From NCBI GenBank assembly GCA_023213395.1, contig CM041465.1:21886001-21950000 (forward strand): a stretch of DNA of 64,000 nt, given 5' to 3'. The stretch's first letter is position 1. Every line of letters starts with the position of its first letter. Under the pieces are notes generated by a model, which was not told where the DNA came from, made no database searches, and was given only the letters and a program-made list of their open reading frames with translations. The translations under genes and the position numbers were made by a program. Below are positions 21,641 to 32,107 of the stretch, piece after piece. This DNA comes from Cycas panzhihuaensis (taxonomy: Eukaryota > Cycadophyta).

Positions 21641-23396
21641 ATGGTTTTTATTTTGTTCAGATGAAGTTTAGTTTTATGCAATAATAATCATTATGAAAGT
21701 TCCAAAAAAAATAAAGCAAGAATACAAACATGCATACAACTTACTTTCTCATTTTTCCTCACTCTCTTTCATTTAGAAGTTAGGGTTGGGATATGAAAAA
21801 GAAATTGTAAGAGAATGCTACTTCTATCTAACTAGATCTATTTTCTTTTTATTTAAAAGCAATAAATAGAAACAAGAAATATGCAATCAATGTCTCCTAT
21901 CTATGCAAGGAGAAGGAGCAATATTGTTTATGTATGTTACAATTTCCTATAAGCAATGCAAATGTGCAAAAAAGAAGCCAATTTATTTTATGTTTATAAT
22001 ATTCTTTTAGGGAAGGAAGAAAGGAAGGGAGAGAAGAAGAAGAGGTATGGAAAGAGCACACTTGGTTTCGTGACAGTTGATTCCGGGGTATGATCCTTCT
22101 TCGCATGTCTCCCTTGTCGATTCCTTCACTTCTTTTGCTTGCCATAAACATTATTGGAGTTAGAGGGAGGGGCTTTCTTACCTTCCCCTAGCCTCCAAAT
22201 GTGGCTTACTCACCTTCCCCAACTATGCAACAATGAAAGAAAGAAAGGGAACTAAGTAGAATAAAATGAAGTAAGAATAAATTTAAAATCAAGAAAGTGC
22301 TACCTCTTTCATAGCAAATCACCCTACTTGTGAAGGAAGTTCTGAACTTGTAACACAAAGTTAGCGTGTTTATTTATAATATTAAGAAAAGTAAATAAAA
22401 TGTTATATATTTCTTGCTTACTATTATTGCATGCAACAACCAAAACAAATGTGGATGGTAAGAGATGGGGGTTTTGCCTTAGGATGGAAAGCTCCTCTAT
22501 ATGATGGTGAATCTAAAAGAGCTATGGGTAATTCACTAAAGTAAGTGTTGCAAGAGAGTGTAGGGTCAATAGGTAGTTTATGAAAGTCTCACAAGTGATA
22601 AAAACCAAAACTACCCACATAGAGGTGAAGAAAGATGCCTCAAAGTATTAGGGAGGGGATTACCCAAGTGGAAGGTTGTGTCTAAGTCAAAACTCTAGCC
22701 TATGAACCTCCTCATAAGCTCCCTTGTCCTAGTGTACCCTTTCTACCTTCATCAACTAGTGGATTTTGTATGTGAGGCAAGAGTTTGGTAATGAAATAGA
22801 GGTGTTGCCTCCTTATTTTTACGAAAATAGCTTTAAACCAAAGTGAAATCAACCTATACTCATGAATCTATGGCTGCAAGCATGCATATGGTAAGATAAA
22901 CCATGCAAAATAGTGGAAGCAACCAAGGAATACCAAAATGTATATCTTTCCTCTTGAGGAAGAAGCATGCACATGAAAGTAATAGTTTTTAGTGGAAAAA
23001 ATAACTCTTTTGAAGAAGAAACCTTAACTTGGTGATGAAATGAGGATCCCTCTAGCCTGGATCTTCTTCCTTCTACTACTTTTCCCTTGGTTCCAGCCTC
23101 CTTGTTAAGAGAAACCTCTAGATTCTGCATGTTGGAGGAAGATAAAAGAGAATAGAAGTGAGTTTTTTTTATTAGAATGGAAGAGTTGATGATTATTGAT
23201 TCCTTGAGGGAGTGAGATCCAAACAAATTCAAATTTTAAGTTTTATTGATCTGGTGAGGTCTTGAGACTGTTAGACCTTGATTTGGGCTATTCCCAAGGT
23301 GGGATCCAATATTAGAGAGGAATTAATGCAATAAAATAGTTGTTTCTGGTTGTGGCTAATTGTATAATAGTTACCCTATGAATATGTTTATAACAC

Positions 23397-23432
23397 CACT
23401 AATATATTCGTAGTCTCACGAATATATTAGTG
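23397..23432. repeat. Hairpin palindrome in C LTR, 15-bp arms
   Basis: Arms CACTAATATATTCGT (23397-23411) and ACGAATATATTAGTG (23418-23432) are exact inverted copies around AGTCTC. It lies in the part of the LTR where the D right LTR has another, different palindrome (52142-52165). Confidence 0.85.
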
Positions 23433-24138
23433 GGGCATAACTATTAGGGTGGGATAGACAACTTTCAATGTGGGATTGTAGTAAAAGCTTAGAATTTAAA
23501 AAATTAATAAGAAAAAACATCATAAATTTTAGTAAAATTGAGGGAAATAGTGAGGGGATGACTTCTAAGGCTTGTAAACCCTTTTTGGATGGTAAACCCA
23601 TCAAATCGAGACCGATATGAATCTCATCAACTAATGGGAATGTCCTTTGAAATAAGGTGGGACAACTAGAAAACTCAAAAAATGGGACCAAAGGGCAAAA
23701 TTCAGTAAAACAAATAAATGAACCTCATGCAAGATGAGAAAGAGGGGGTGCACCTTCCCATGGGGGAGCCTCAATAACTCTTATAAATGGACCAAGAGAT
23801 GAATGAGATATAATAGGAAGGGAAGATATGACCAAAAGAGGTATGAAACATACTACAGTTCATGTGAATCAGGCTATGGAAGCCCGTGAGTACCCAAAGT
23901 TAGGAGGGAGATCACTTAGGCGCCATCATGCTATTAGACCAGAGTCCTAGTCATCATAGGCATAGAATCACACATATAAGAAAAGGATCAAACAGGCAGC
24001 TTAGGTAGTGAAATAACCATATATCCATAATACATTCCAATAATCATAAAATATAGATAGAGTGAAAGTGAAAGAATATGTATACCTAACCTTACCCATA
24101 TGGTGTCACTCCAATCTATTCCTGAAAGCTAGGAAACA

Positions 24139-24150
24139 TTACCCCCTTGG
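24139..24150 (-). other. Polypurine tract of C
   Basis: Minus-strand CCAAGGGGGTAA directly precedes the 3' LTR start at 24138. Confidence 0.8.
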
Positions 24151-24738
24151 TAGTAGAACCTCATCACTCATAATTACTAGATGATGGTGAATTCTATTAA
24201 CATAAACTCATTAGTAAAAACATGCCTAGAGCTAGTGTGTCAGTGACTAAGGGAGGTAATAGGCATCACAACAAATCACATAGATGAGAAATGTGTGCTT
24301 AGGGGAGGAACAAAAGATAATTTCTAGCCAAACCTCTGGGTATAGAGCCCTAGACCTAAAACACATATGCAATGGAGGTGAAATGACGTAGGGGGATGCC
24401 CAAGGTGGAACTTAGGTAGGTACAAGTCTTGAAAGAGTGAAGTGGGATTGAAATCCCTGAGATAATCCAAGAAAATAAGAGTGGAGGAAATGAGGGAGTG
24501 TCTCATTACTCTAATATATAATAAAAATCAAATTGATAATATGATAAACATATAATAAAAACCAAGTTAACGATGTAATAAAGACTAGATCATGGATGAC
24601 ATAGAAATTAAACTAGAAAATAGTGTCTTAGTTACTATAGTTTAGCCTCATTAATAGCCTCTTTTTTGAGGTAAAAGAGTGATAAATAAAAGTAAGAGAA
24701 GGATGGTTGTCTAAAGGTTTCTAGGAAGAGCCAACCTA
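24151..24738 (-). other. Tail between aRNH and polypurine tract of C
   Basis: This matches the tail of A (9851-10369) and D (29923-30400). A minus-strand frame at 24506-24324 contains HLHCICVLGLGLYTQRFG, which parallels LLYVHLRPTTLYLKDG of A. No intact gene is seen. Confidence 0.4.
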
Positions 24739-25170
24739 TTAGATTGCCCCAATGGGATCATCAAAGAGTAGGAGATGACACTTAAGAATGAGGCAAATTA
24801 GGCCATCCATTTTGGTATTCTGATCATAAGGGATATTCTGGATGTATACCAAAAGGAAAGAAGATAAGAGAGACCTAGTGGTCAAGGCAAGGGACCTTAG
24901 TTGGGGGTAAAGGACTAAGTAAACTTGAGTGAGTTGTAACACCATAACTTGAGAGTCACAATGGAGAATAATAGGACCATGATAGAAGTGAAGCATGTTT
25001 GTGAGAGCCTTAATAATGTCAGTATACTCCACTTAATTATTTATGGCTTTATGTAAGTATATCATGGAATATACGAGGTTATGTCTAGAAGGATCATAGA
25101 TGATCCAAGTGGTTGCAGAGGGTCCTGAGTTACCACAACTATCACCATCAGTGTAGATGAGGAGAACCAT
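24739..25170 (-). pseudogene. Second RNase H (aRNH type) of C
   Basis: It starts MVLLIYTDGDSCGN at 25170; the family's DGGS is DGDS here, with the catalytic first Asp kept. The NNEAEY motif is broken (NN-stop-VEY) by a TAA/TGA-type change in the Glu region, which probably removes function. DSQ is kept in HCDSQVMVLQLTQVY. Unlike A and D, the frame continues past the DSQ motif to the C-terminal region (about 24760). Confidence 0.78.
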
Positions 25171-26419
25171 GGTACGAGAAGAGAGATAGGACTTGTAAAA
25201 GTAGATAGGAAGTATACAAGGTGAAAAGAAAGGGGGGGAAGCAAAGCTTGATTTTCTCATGATAACTTGAAAGGTAGACCATGAGAGGATAGGAGAGCCC
25301 TATGTGTAGGCTACTAGGCTCACGAAGGGCTCCCTTTATGGAAGGAGAAGAGTTATTGAGGAACAAGCTCATCAGTAGGGTTACAAAGTTTGTACGAGAC
25401 CAACAAGGGGGCTGGGATAAGGGGGAAGCCCTCGTTAGGAGCTCTAATAAGTTGAAACGATCACAAAATTAGGCTCAGTGTATTAAAATGAGTTTATAGA
25501 GTATAAACACTAATAGTTATTTGAGCAGCCAGAGAAGAGGGAGAAAAAGGCTCATATAGAAGCCAAAAAGGATGTTATAAATGCATGAACCATTGAGAAA
25601 AAGGAGTGTCTAGAGGAGGAACTGAGCTAGGACTCTGAAGGGACTAAAGGCAAACTAAAAAAGATAATCTAGGTGGCTCTTTCAAGATAGAGAAAGGATG
25701 CAATGCCCTAGGCAACCTTACTAATAAAAGGAGGGGGGAAGGATGAAAACATAACTCACTTTTATGTCCTTCTGATCGATCTTGAAGAAAGACCCTCCAA
25801 CCACCTCCTTTTACCACCTTGTGCACAGTTAGTGGAGGAGTTCTAATTGTTGGATTATTAAGCGAAGTTAATTGATAGGACTAGGACTGAGAGATGGTTA
25901 CGATCAGGCTCGATCTGATATGTCGATCTACCCCCGAACCTTAATTTTTAGCCATTTTCATTTATTAGTATTAAATACTAGGTAGGGCTTCTTAAGGCTA
26001 ATTTTAGGGCCATTGAGACCCATTTGAGGATCCAAAAGTGGCTGGACTGAGGCATTAAGGAGCCTTAGTGCACTTAAGTTGTAAAATTTTATTTTTATTT
26101 TATATTTTACTAAAGTTTGGCTAGGATGCCTCAGCCTTGTAAACTTGTTCACGTTGCCATGGATATCCTAACAGGCCAACAGATATATCTGTGGGGCTCG
26201 CTAATGTATTCACAATGCTATAGATATATTTATAGGGCCATGACTACATAAGGAAAAATAAAAGAAGAAATTTAATTAGTTTCTTAATTAATTTCTAATC
26301 ATTGCTATAGTTTGTTGATTTGAGAGAGGACTTGACTAACAAAAGGTGTAACTGGTTAACTAGCATTAGTTATTTAGATGTCTTGTAGCATGTTATCATA
26401 GTTGATAACTACAAGAACG
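25171..26419. other. Divergent spacer of C
   Basis: This region lies between the starts of aRNH (minus) and the antisense gene (plus) and is homologous to 8132-9412 and 30826-32107. Short minus-strand frames at 25372-25148 and 25826-25644 show no recognisable domain. No promoter motif is shared convincingly by the three copies. Confidence 0.45.
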
Positions 26420-26673
26420 ATGGCTCACTTATGGCAGGATTTGTTGCCTTGATGGATTAACGTGATAGGGCAATCCTAAGGAGGTGCAGGCTATTGAAGC
26501 TTATTCAGATGCCATAGTACACCTCAGACTAGGATTTGTTGTTAGATATTATTTCTCATTAGGACTGACAGAGATATGTCTTCCACCTCCCATTAGTGGA
26601 TGATGTTATGATCACTCTTGGTGGTGTTAAGACGATCCTATGGGTACCAACCAATAGCACACTAGTAGTCTTA

Positions 26674-26678
26674 GGCAC
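26674..26678. repeat. Target site duplication, left of D
   Basis: GGCAC precedes the D LTR. The right partner at 52696-52700 reads GGGAC (one mismatch). Joining C across D restores alignment with antisense exon 1 of D near 32370-32385. Confidence 0.75.
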
Positions 26679-28067
26679 TGGAAGCATGCCTTTAGGGTGT
26701 CACTAAAGGTAAGGATGTCTAAGCCAATACTACAACTAAATAAGGGGTTTGAGGGTCTTAAAAGAGAGGATAGGTCATCCTCAAAGGACATCCACACATC
26801 AGAACATAGGTTCAGGGACCTACAAATAGTGCTTAAAACCTTCCTTTTAGATGAAGACCTTCTAGGATCTAGATTAGGAAAGGGCATCCTTAGTTTACCA
26901 AGTAGTCTAAAGGAGAGCTCTCCTATCCTAATGGTGAAAGGAAGGAGAGAAAAGGCCTTCTTTTAGAGAAGAGGCGAGAAGGAAAGGATGGTTCCTTGTG
27001 AAGTGGGAACCTAAAAGTAAGAGAAAGAAGTGGTTGGTTTAGGGGTAAGAGAAGATTTGGTGTATATATGAACCAAATCCAAAGGATAAGATTATTAGAG
27101 GATTGTATTTGGGGTTGCCTAAAGGGTGTGCCTTTAGGGTTTGAGCTAAATGTAATGTCTACTCAACTATGCATAGAGTTTAGATTGTACCCTTTATTCC
27201 AATTATGGGATGGAGTGGTAAAAAGACCAAGATATTGGTTTTGAAAAAGAATGTAAATAAACAATATAACTCTCTCTCTCTCTTAACCTTACTCTCTTTT
27301 CCTTTATTAGAAGTAGAAAAATTTAAGGAAGCAGGGTAAGAGAGAGAAAAGACATATATAATTTATGCAAGCTTTTCTTTTGGTGCAAGAAAGAAGATAC
27401 TTTCAACTAAATTACACTTTCTTAACCTAACCCTTGTGCACATGCATGCATGCGGAATGCAAAAGGATAATGTCAAGGGAGGGAAAGTTCTTACATTAGT
27501 TTACTCTCTTCTTTCCTAGAAAGAAAAAAGGGGATATACCTATTCACATCACTTTCCTATACTTATGCAAACAAGGGAGACAAGGGATGCCTTTGTAATT
27601 TCTATGTGGAAGAGGAGAAACGAGAGACAAGAATGCAAGTATATGCACATTCCTCTTAGTTTTACTTCCTATGAGTGTAAACACGCAAATGGTAGGCTAT
27701 AGTCCTCATGCAAGCATAAGCAAATTCCTTTTGGAAAAGGGGGGAGACAAAAGGGAAGAGAGAGAGTTATAAGGGGTGCACTAGGAAGTATGCTTGTGAG
27801 TGAGGTGCCACACTATTCTTCTCGCCTTTTCCCTTATTTATAGCTTCACGCTCCAAGTTATGGTGGGTGTCATAGATGAAGCTTTGAGAGGGGCTCCCTT
27901 ACCTTCCCCAAAGTATTTATGTAACAAGAAACTTGATAAGAGAAGCCAAAGAAAAATAAATACCCAAAAGAAGAGACGCACCTCTTTATGGTAACATGAT
28001 CTTACTTGTTTGGGAGAAGCCTTACCTTTTATCCAAGTGAAACCTTTTAACAACCAATAAGTGCATG

Positions 28068-28085
28068 CATATCTATATATCTATA

Positions 28086-28120
<35 letters not shown>

Positions 28121-28128
28121 ATATATAA
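28068..28128. repeat. Microsatellite, ATCT/AT type, in D 3' LTR
   Basis: ATCTATAT units grade into about eight ATCT repeats and then a short AT run. The homologous position of the 5' LTR (50681-50900) has a much longer TG/AT array instead. A separate AT run lies at 28500-28520. Confidence 0.9.
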
Positions 28129-29204
28129 TGGTACGTGTATGTGCCTTATCAAAGTGGGGATGAAGTTTACTTTGTATCCCAAAAGAAATAAATGAAACAA
28201 TATGTGATTTTTCCTTCATAATGTCTCATAAAAGATCTATGGGAAAAAAGAGGGATTTAAGGGTGAAGAAGGAGGTAGCCTTGGAATGGCTAGCTCTCAC
28301 AAGCAACTCACCTCCTATATGCTTGGGTATCACATAGATGAATTAGATGGAAATCAAGAGCTTAAAGTAAGTTAGAATCAAAATAACTTGCAAGAAATTC
28401 GAAATGCTACAAAAGTTGCTAATGTTGTAAAGTTTACAAAACATGCAAAAAATGTAAATATTATGAAAGGAAGGGCAAACCATGGAGATTATTAATAATC
28501 ATATATATATATATATATATGAGCTAAATGCAATTGTTGCAAGTGTTACAAATACTGTAATCAAGGGTGAGACTCATACTCAAGGGGATACCCAAGCTTA
28601 TAGAGTAGATATAATGTAGGAAACCTTAAGAAGTAGGGGCTTCCCTTTAGGATATGGCATTAAGAGTTAGAACTCTAGCCATTTACTCCTATTTCCCTTC
28701 TCACAGGTGTCCTAAATCCATCCAACTGTTAGCTAAAGGGGACCCAAGGGTTTGAGGATGAGAAACAATGAGCAAAGGTAGGTTTTGCCTTCCTTTGGCT
28801 ATCAAAAGTGGAGTAAAAGTATGCACCAAAAAATATAATAAGAGATTCAACTAATAAAATAAGTTTTCTAAAGGAAGAGTAGTAGAAAAAAAGCCAATTT
28901 TTAGCTACAAAAATCAAACAAACCAAATGTTACCTCATAGATCAAGCATGGAGAGCTAGAAACCCTACTTTTAGGGTGAAGAAAGACTCCTTTGGAGAAG
29001 AAGAAAGATCTTAAAGCTATGAGATCTTGTTGTTGCTTCTTGGTTGAGCACTAGGAGGAGAGAATCCTATTTGGAAAGACCTAGTTCAAACCTATGAATT
29101 AGGGTTTCTCCTTTGCTGAGCTTGGAGGATGAAGAAAAGAGCCAAAGTAGGAGAAAAGAGGCATTTTTTATGTGTGAGAGAGAGCAAATAAATTTAAAAT
29201 TAGG

Positions 29205-29212
29205 TTTTTATA
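29205..29212 (-). promoter_or_regulatory. LTR promoter TATA box, D 3' LTR
   Basis: Minus-strand TATAAAAA is 698 bp from the LTR start, nearly the same distance as in the A/B LTR (699). The matching site in the D 5' LTR is decayed to TATTAAAA near 51970. Confidence 0.6.
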
Positions 29213-29910
29213 TCCCAATTAGGCTTTTAAGTGATTAGGGTTCTATCTGGTTGGGAAAAAGTGCTATACCACATGTCAATTTTATAATAAATTTAAAATT
29301 GGTTGTTATCTAGCTACGACAGTTTATGGATAGTTGCCTCATAGTAAACTTTGTGATACCATGATTATTGACATGGTGTGAGAGAAACATAGGAAAAAAT
29401 GAAAAGAAAACCTGTAAAATCCCCAAAAGATCAGTCTCAGGGTGTAAGAGTATGATTTGCTAGACTAGTAAGGGTCTTAAAGGACTCTAGGTAGTAGTGA
29501 GATCTTCCAACTATATAAAAAGGTGGATAAACAAGGCCCAATAAGGATGCAAAAATGTGCAAATAGATAAATAAGATAAAAGGATACCTTAGGGACCATG
29601 TAAGAGGCCAAAAATAAGTGAAAGTTGGCTACCAATGCTTGCAAGTACTTGAGAGTGCTAGGAGGTATCTTTTGGAGAGATGTAGTACCATAGGACCATG
29701 GTCCTAAGTTGTCATAGGCTAGATCATAGTCATAGGTGCAAAGTAGGCAAGCATACCACACATCAACACATCTTGTGTAATGATGTCACATTAATGAAAC
29801 CACAAAGCATCTCACCACACCATAAAGTGAATAGGGAAAAGGGTAGAGATGTATACTTATGCTTTACCTAAGAAGTGTTATCCATGCCGATTCCCAGCCA
29901 CTGGGAAACA

Positions 29911-29922
29911 CTACCCCCTTGG
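29911..29922 (-). other. Polypurine tract of D
   Basis: Minus-strand CCAAGGGGGTAG directly precedes the 3' LTR start. Confidence 0.82.
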
Positions 29923-30400
29923 TAGTAAAGACTCATCGCTTGGGAGCATCTGGTGATGGTGAATGTTGTCAATATAAAAGAGTCAATATCATCTACCAAT
30001 ACAATTACTTTGTCCAAGAGGAGTGGCAAGTGTCACAAAAAATTGCATGGATAGGGAAAGAAATAGAGTAGTCTGGGGGCTGCCCATATGTCACCCAAGA
30101 ATGTAACATGAAAGAATGGGGGGATGAGGGGGTGCCCCCATCACTCATATGTGTAATATGAGTATTATACAAGGTAGTGGGCATAATCAACAAGCAGATA
30201 TGAACTAAAAATCTATGCATATAGAAATTCAATGTGTAGAAGCATTATGCCATGGGTGGTATGAAGGTAGAGTGAAGCATCAAACTTGTGGTTACCATAG
30301 TTTTACCTCATTAGTGGCCTACTTTCGAAGGTACAAGGATAATCATAATGAAAAAGGAGGATGGTCTACATGTTTGGATGATGATCCATCCCATTAGGTT
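29923..30400 (-). other. Tail between aRNH and polypurine tract of D
   Basis: It is homologous to 9851-10369. The minus-strand frame 30232-30005 preserves the spacing of the Cys pattern seen in A, with His replacing Cys. No intact gene. Confidence 0.4.
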
Positions 30401-30825
30401 ACCTAGGGAGGATCATCCAGGAGGGGGAGATAGTACTCAAGGATGTGGTGAACTAGGCTATCTGTGTCAACATTTAGATTTCGAGGAATGTGATAGACAT
30501 CCACAAAGGAAAAGATAGATAATAGGGACCTGGATGTCGAATCAAGGGCTCTTAATCATGGGCAATGCACTTGGTAAACCTGGGTTAGTTGTGACATAAT
30601 GATCTGGGAGTCACAATGGAGGATGATGGGGTTATGGTAAAAGTAGAGTGCATCGATAAGGGCTTCGATAATGGTTGTGTACTCAGCCTCATTATTTGTA
30701 GCCTTAGGTAGGTAGACTCCAAAGTGTATGTAGTCATTTCCAAAGGGATCCCAGAGGATCCACATGGCTAGAGAAGGTCCCAAGTTGCCACAACTACCAC
30801 CATCAGTGAAAATGAGTAATGCCAT
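30401..30825 (-). pseudogene. Second RNase H (aRNH type) of D
   Basis: This is the best-preserved aRNH of the three. Residues 1-14 read MALLIFTDGGSCGN, with catalytic Asp at residue 8; NNEAEY gives Glu 48; HCDSQ gives Asp 72. After a single TGA following VYQVHCP the frame continues through SLLSIFSFVDVYHIP to NVDTDSLVHHIL, which supplies the fourth acidic residue (about 30455). It lies downstream of integrase in the same sense, as described for some Tat-lineage elements, and is transcribed away from the antisense gene. Confidence 0.82.
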
Positions 30826-32107
30826 GGTGAGAAGAAGGGACTTTAGATTAGATCAGAAAAGGAGTGGTAGTGGCAGTGTCAAGGTAGATAAAGGGTAGCA
30901 ACGGGGCTACAATGGCTTGGAAGGGCTAGATATATTAGTCATAAGAGGATAGAAGAGCCTTGGAGGCAGGCTACTAGGCTCAAGGAAGGCTTGCCCAATA
31001 GCAATGCAAGAAAGAACTAGTAAATATGCTCTTTTGGTGCCCCTGGGGGTCATAGAAGGGCCAATGAGGCCTAGAAGGGAGGAGAAGCTTTCCCTAGGAG
31101 CCTTAGAGGCTCAATCAGATGGAAAAAATAGATCTAAGATACTTAAATGAGCCAAAGAAGTATAAACGTAGGCATGTTTTGGAGCAACATAAAAATTAAG
31201 ATGAAAGGACCTCTAAGGAGCTAGAGGGGTCCATCATAAATATGCAAAAAATAGGTAAAAAGGGAGATGCAAGAGAAGAATAGGGATCAAACCTTAAAGT
31301 CAAAGAGGATGAGGACAAAAAATTGATCTTAAGGGTTGTCACACCAAAGAAAATAAAGATGGTACTTAGGGAGGCTCTGTGAATAAAAAGAGGTGAAAGG
31401 GTAAAAATAGGTTTCATTTTCACAGGTCCCTTGAGAGATCTGGAGCCTTCCCTTATGAGTAACAAGGCCTTTCCACCTTACAAGAGCATGTACTAGAAGT
31501 TCTGACCATTAGATCAGAGTCAAGAGACAACCATTAGGACTAAGATGACAAGATGGCTATGATCATACTAGATTTAGTGAGTGGATCATACCTTTATCTT
31601 TTCATTTCATCATTTCTATTTAATGCCATTTTTTATAAGTTTTAGGCCCCATGAGGACAATGAGGATCTCCTAGACCTTATAAAAGGCCCAAGGGAGGTT
31701 AGAACTAGGGCATTAGGTAGCCCTAATCCCAATGGACTGAGCCAAACCTACTCTAGATAAAAATTTTAGATTTTTAGGGCCACCCTCCTCTTTTTGCGGG
31801 GGTACCCATAGCCTCGTAGTATTTATCACAGTGCTGCAAAGTTTACGGTAGGGCCTGTTGAGAGTATAGAATTTCTCAATGGGGCTCACATCAATATATG
31901 TAGTATCATAGATATTTATATAGGGCAAAGGCCACCCAGGGGAAAAAGAATAAAAATGGATAGGTTGGATGGATTTGTCCTATTTGAAGGAGCTCCAACC
32001 ATCCAGAGGAAAGGATGATACATGGCAATAAGGTGCAGATAGGTTTCTAACTAGTGATTTGGTGTTTATAGGTTATTCTTATAGTTGACAACTGTGAGAA
32101 CACAAGG
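30826..32107. other. Divergent spacer of D
   Basis: The minus strand leads into aRNH and the plus strand into the antisense gene. A TATAAAAGG at 31679-31687 faces the antisense gene, but A and C do not keep it. Conserved stretches with A occur at about 31770-31930 and about 31380-31420. No intact ORF. Confidence 0.45.

Larger units (their letters stand above)
20780..24138 (-). repeat. 3' LTR of element C
   Basis: On the minus strand it starts TGTTTCC (24138) and ends CACTTCCA (20780), 3359 bp. Its end aligns with the 13820-13874 end of the A/B LTR through the AGTGACC block. It carries internal tandem repeats and a hairpin palindrome. Confidence 0.85.
26679..29910 (-). repeat. 3' LTR of element D
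   Basis: On the minus strand it starts TGTTTCC at 29910 and ends GCTTCCA at 26679, 3232 bp, TG...CA ends intact. It carries TATAAAAA at 29212-29205 and a (TATC)n microsatellite at 28068-28128. Confidence 0.9.

Noticed and set aside
31679-31687. TATAAAAGG as promoter of the antisense gene in D
   Set aside because: It has a good match to a TATA box, but the aligned positions in A and C do not keep it, so I did not annotate it as a feature.
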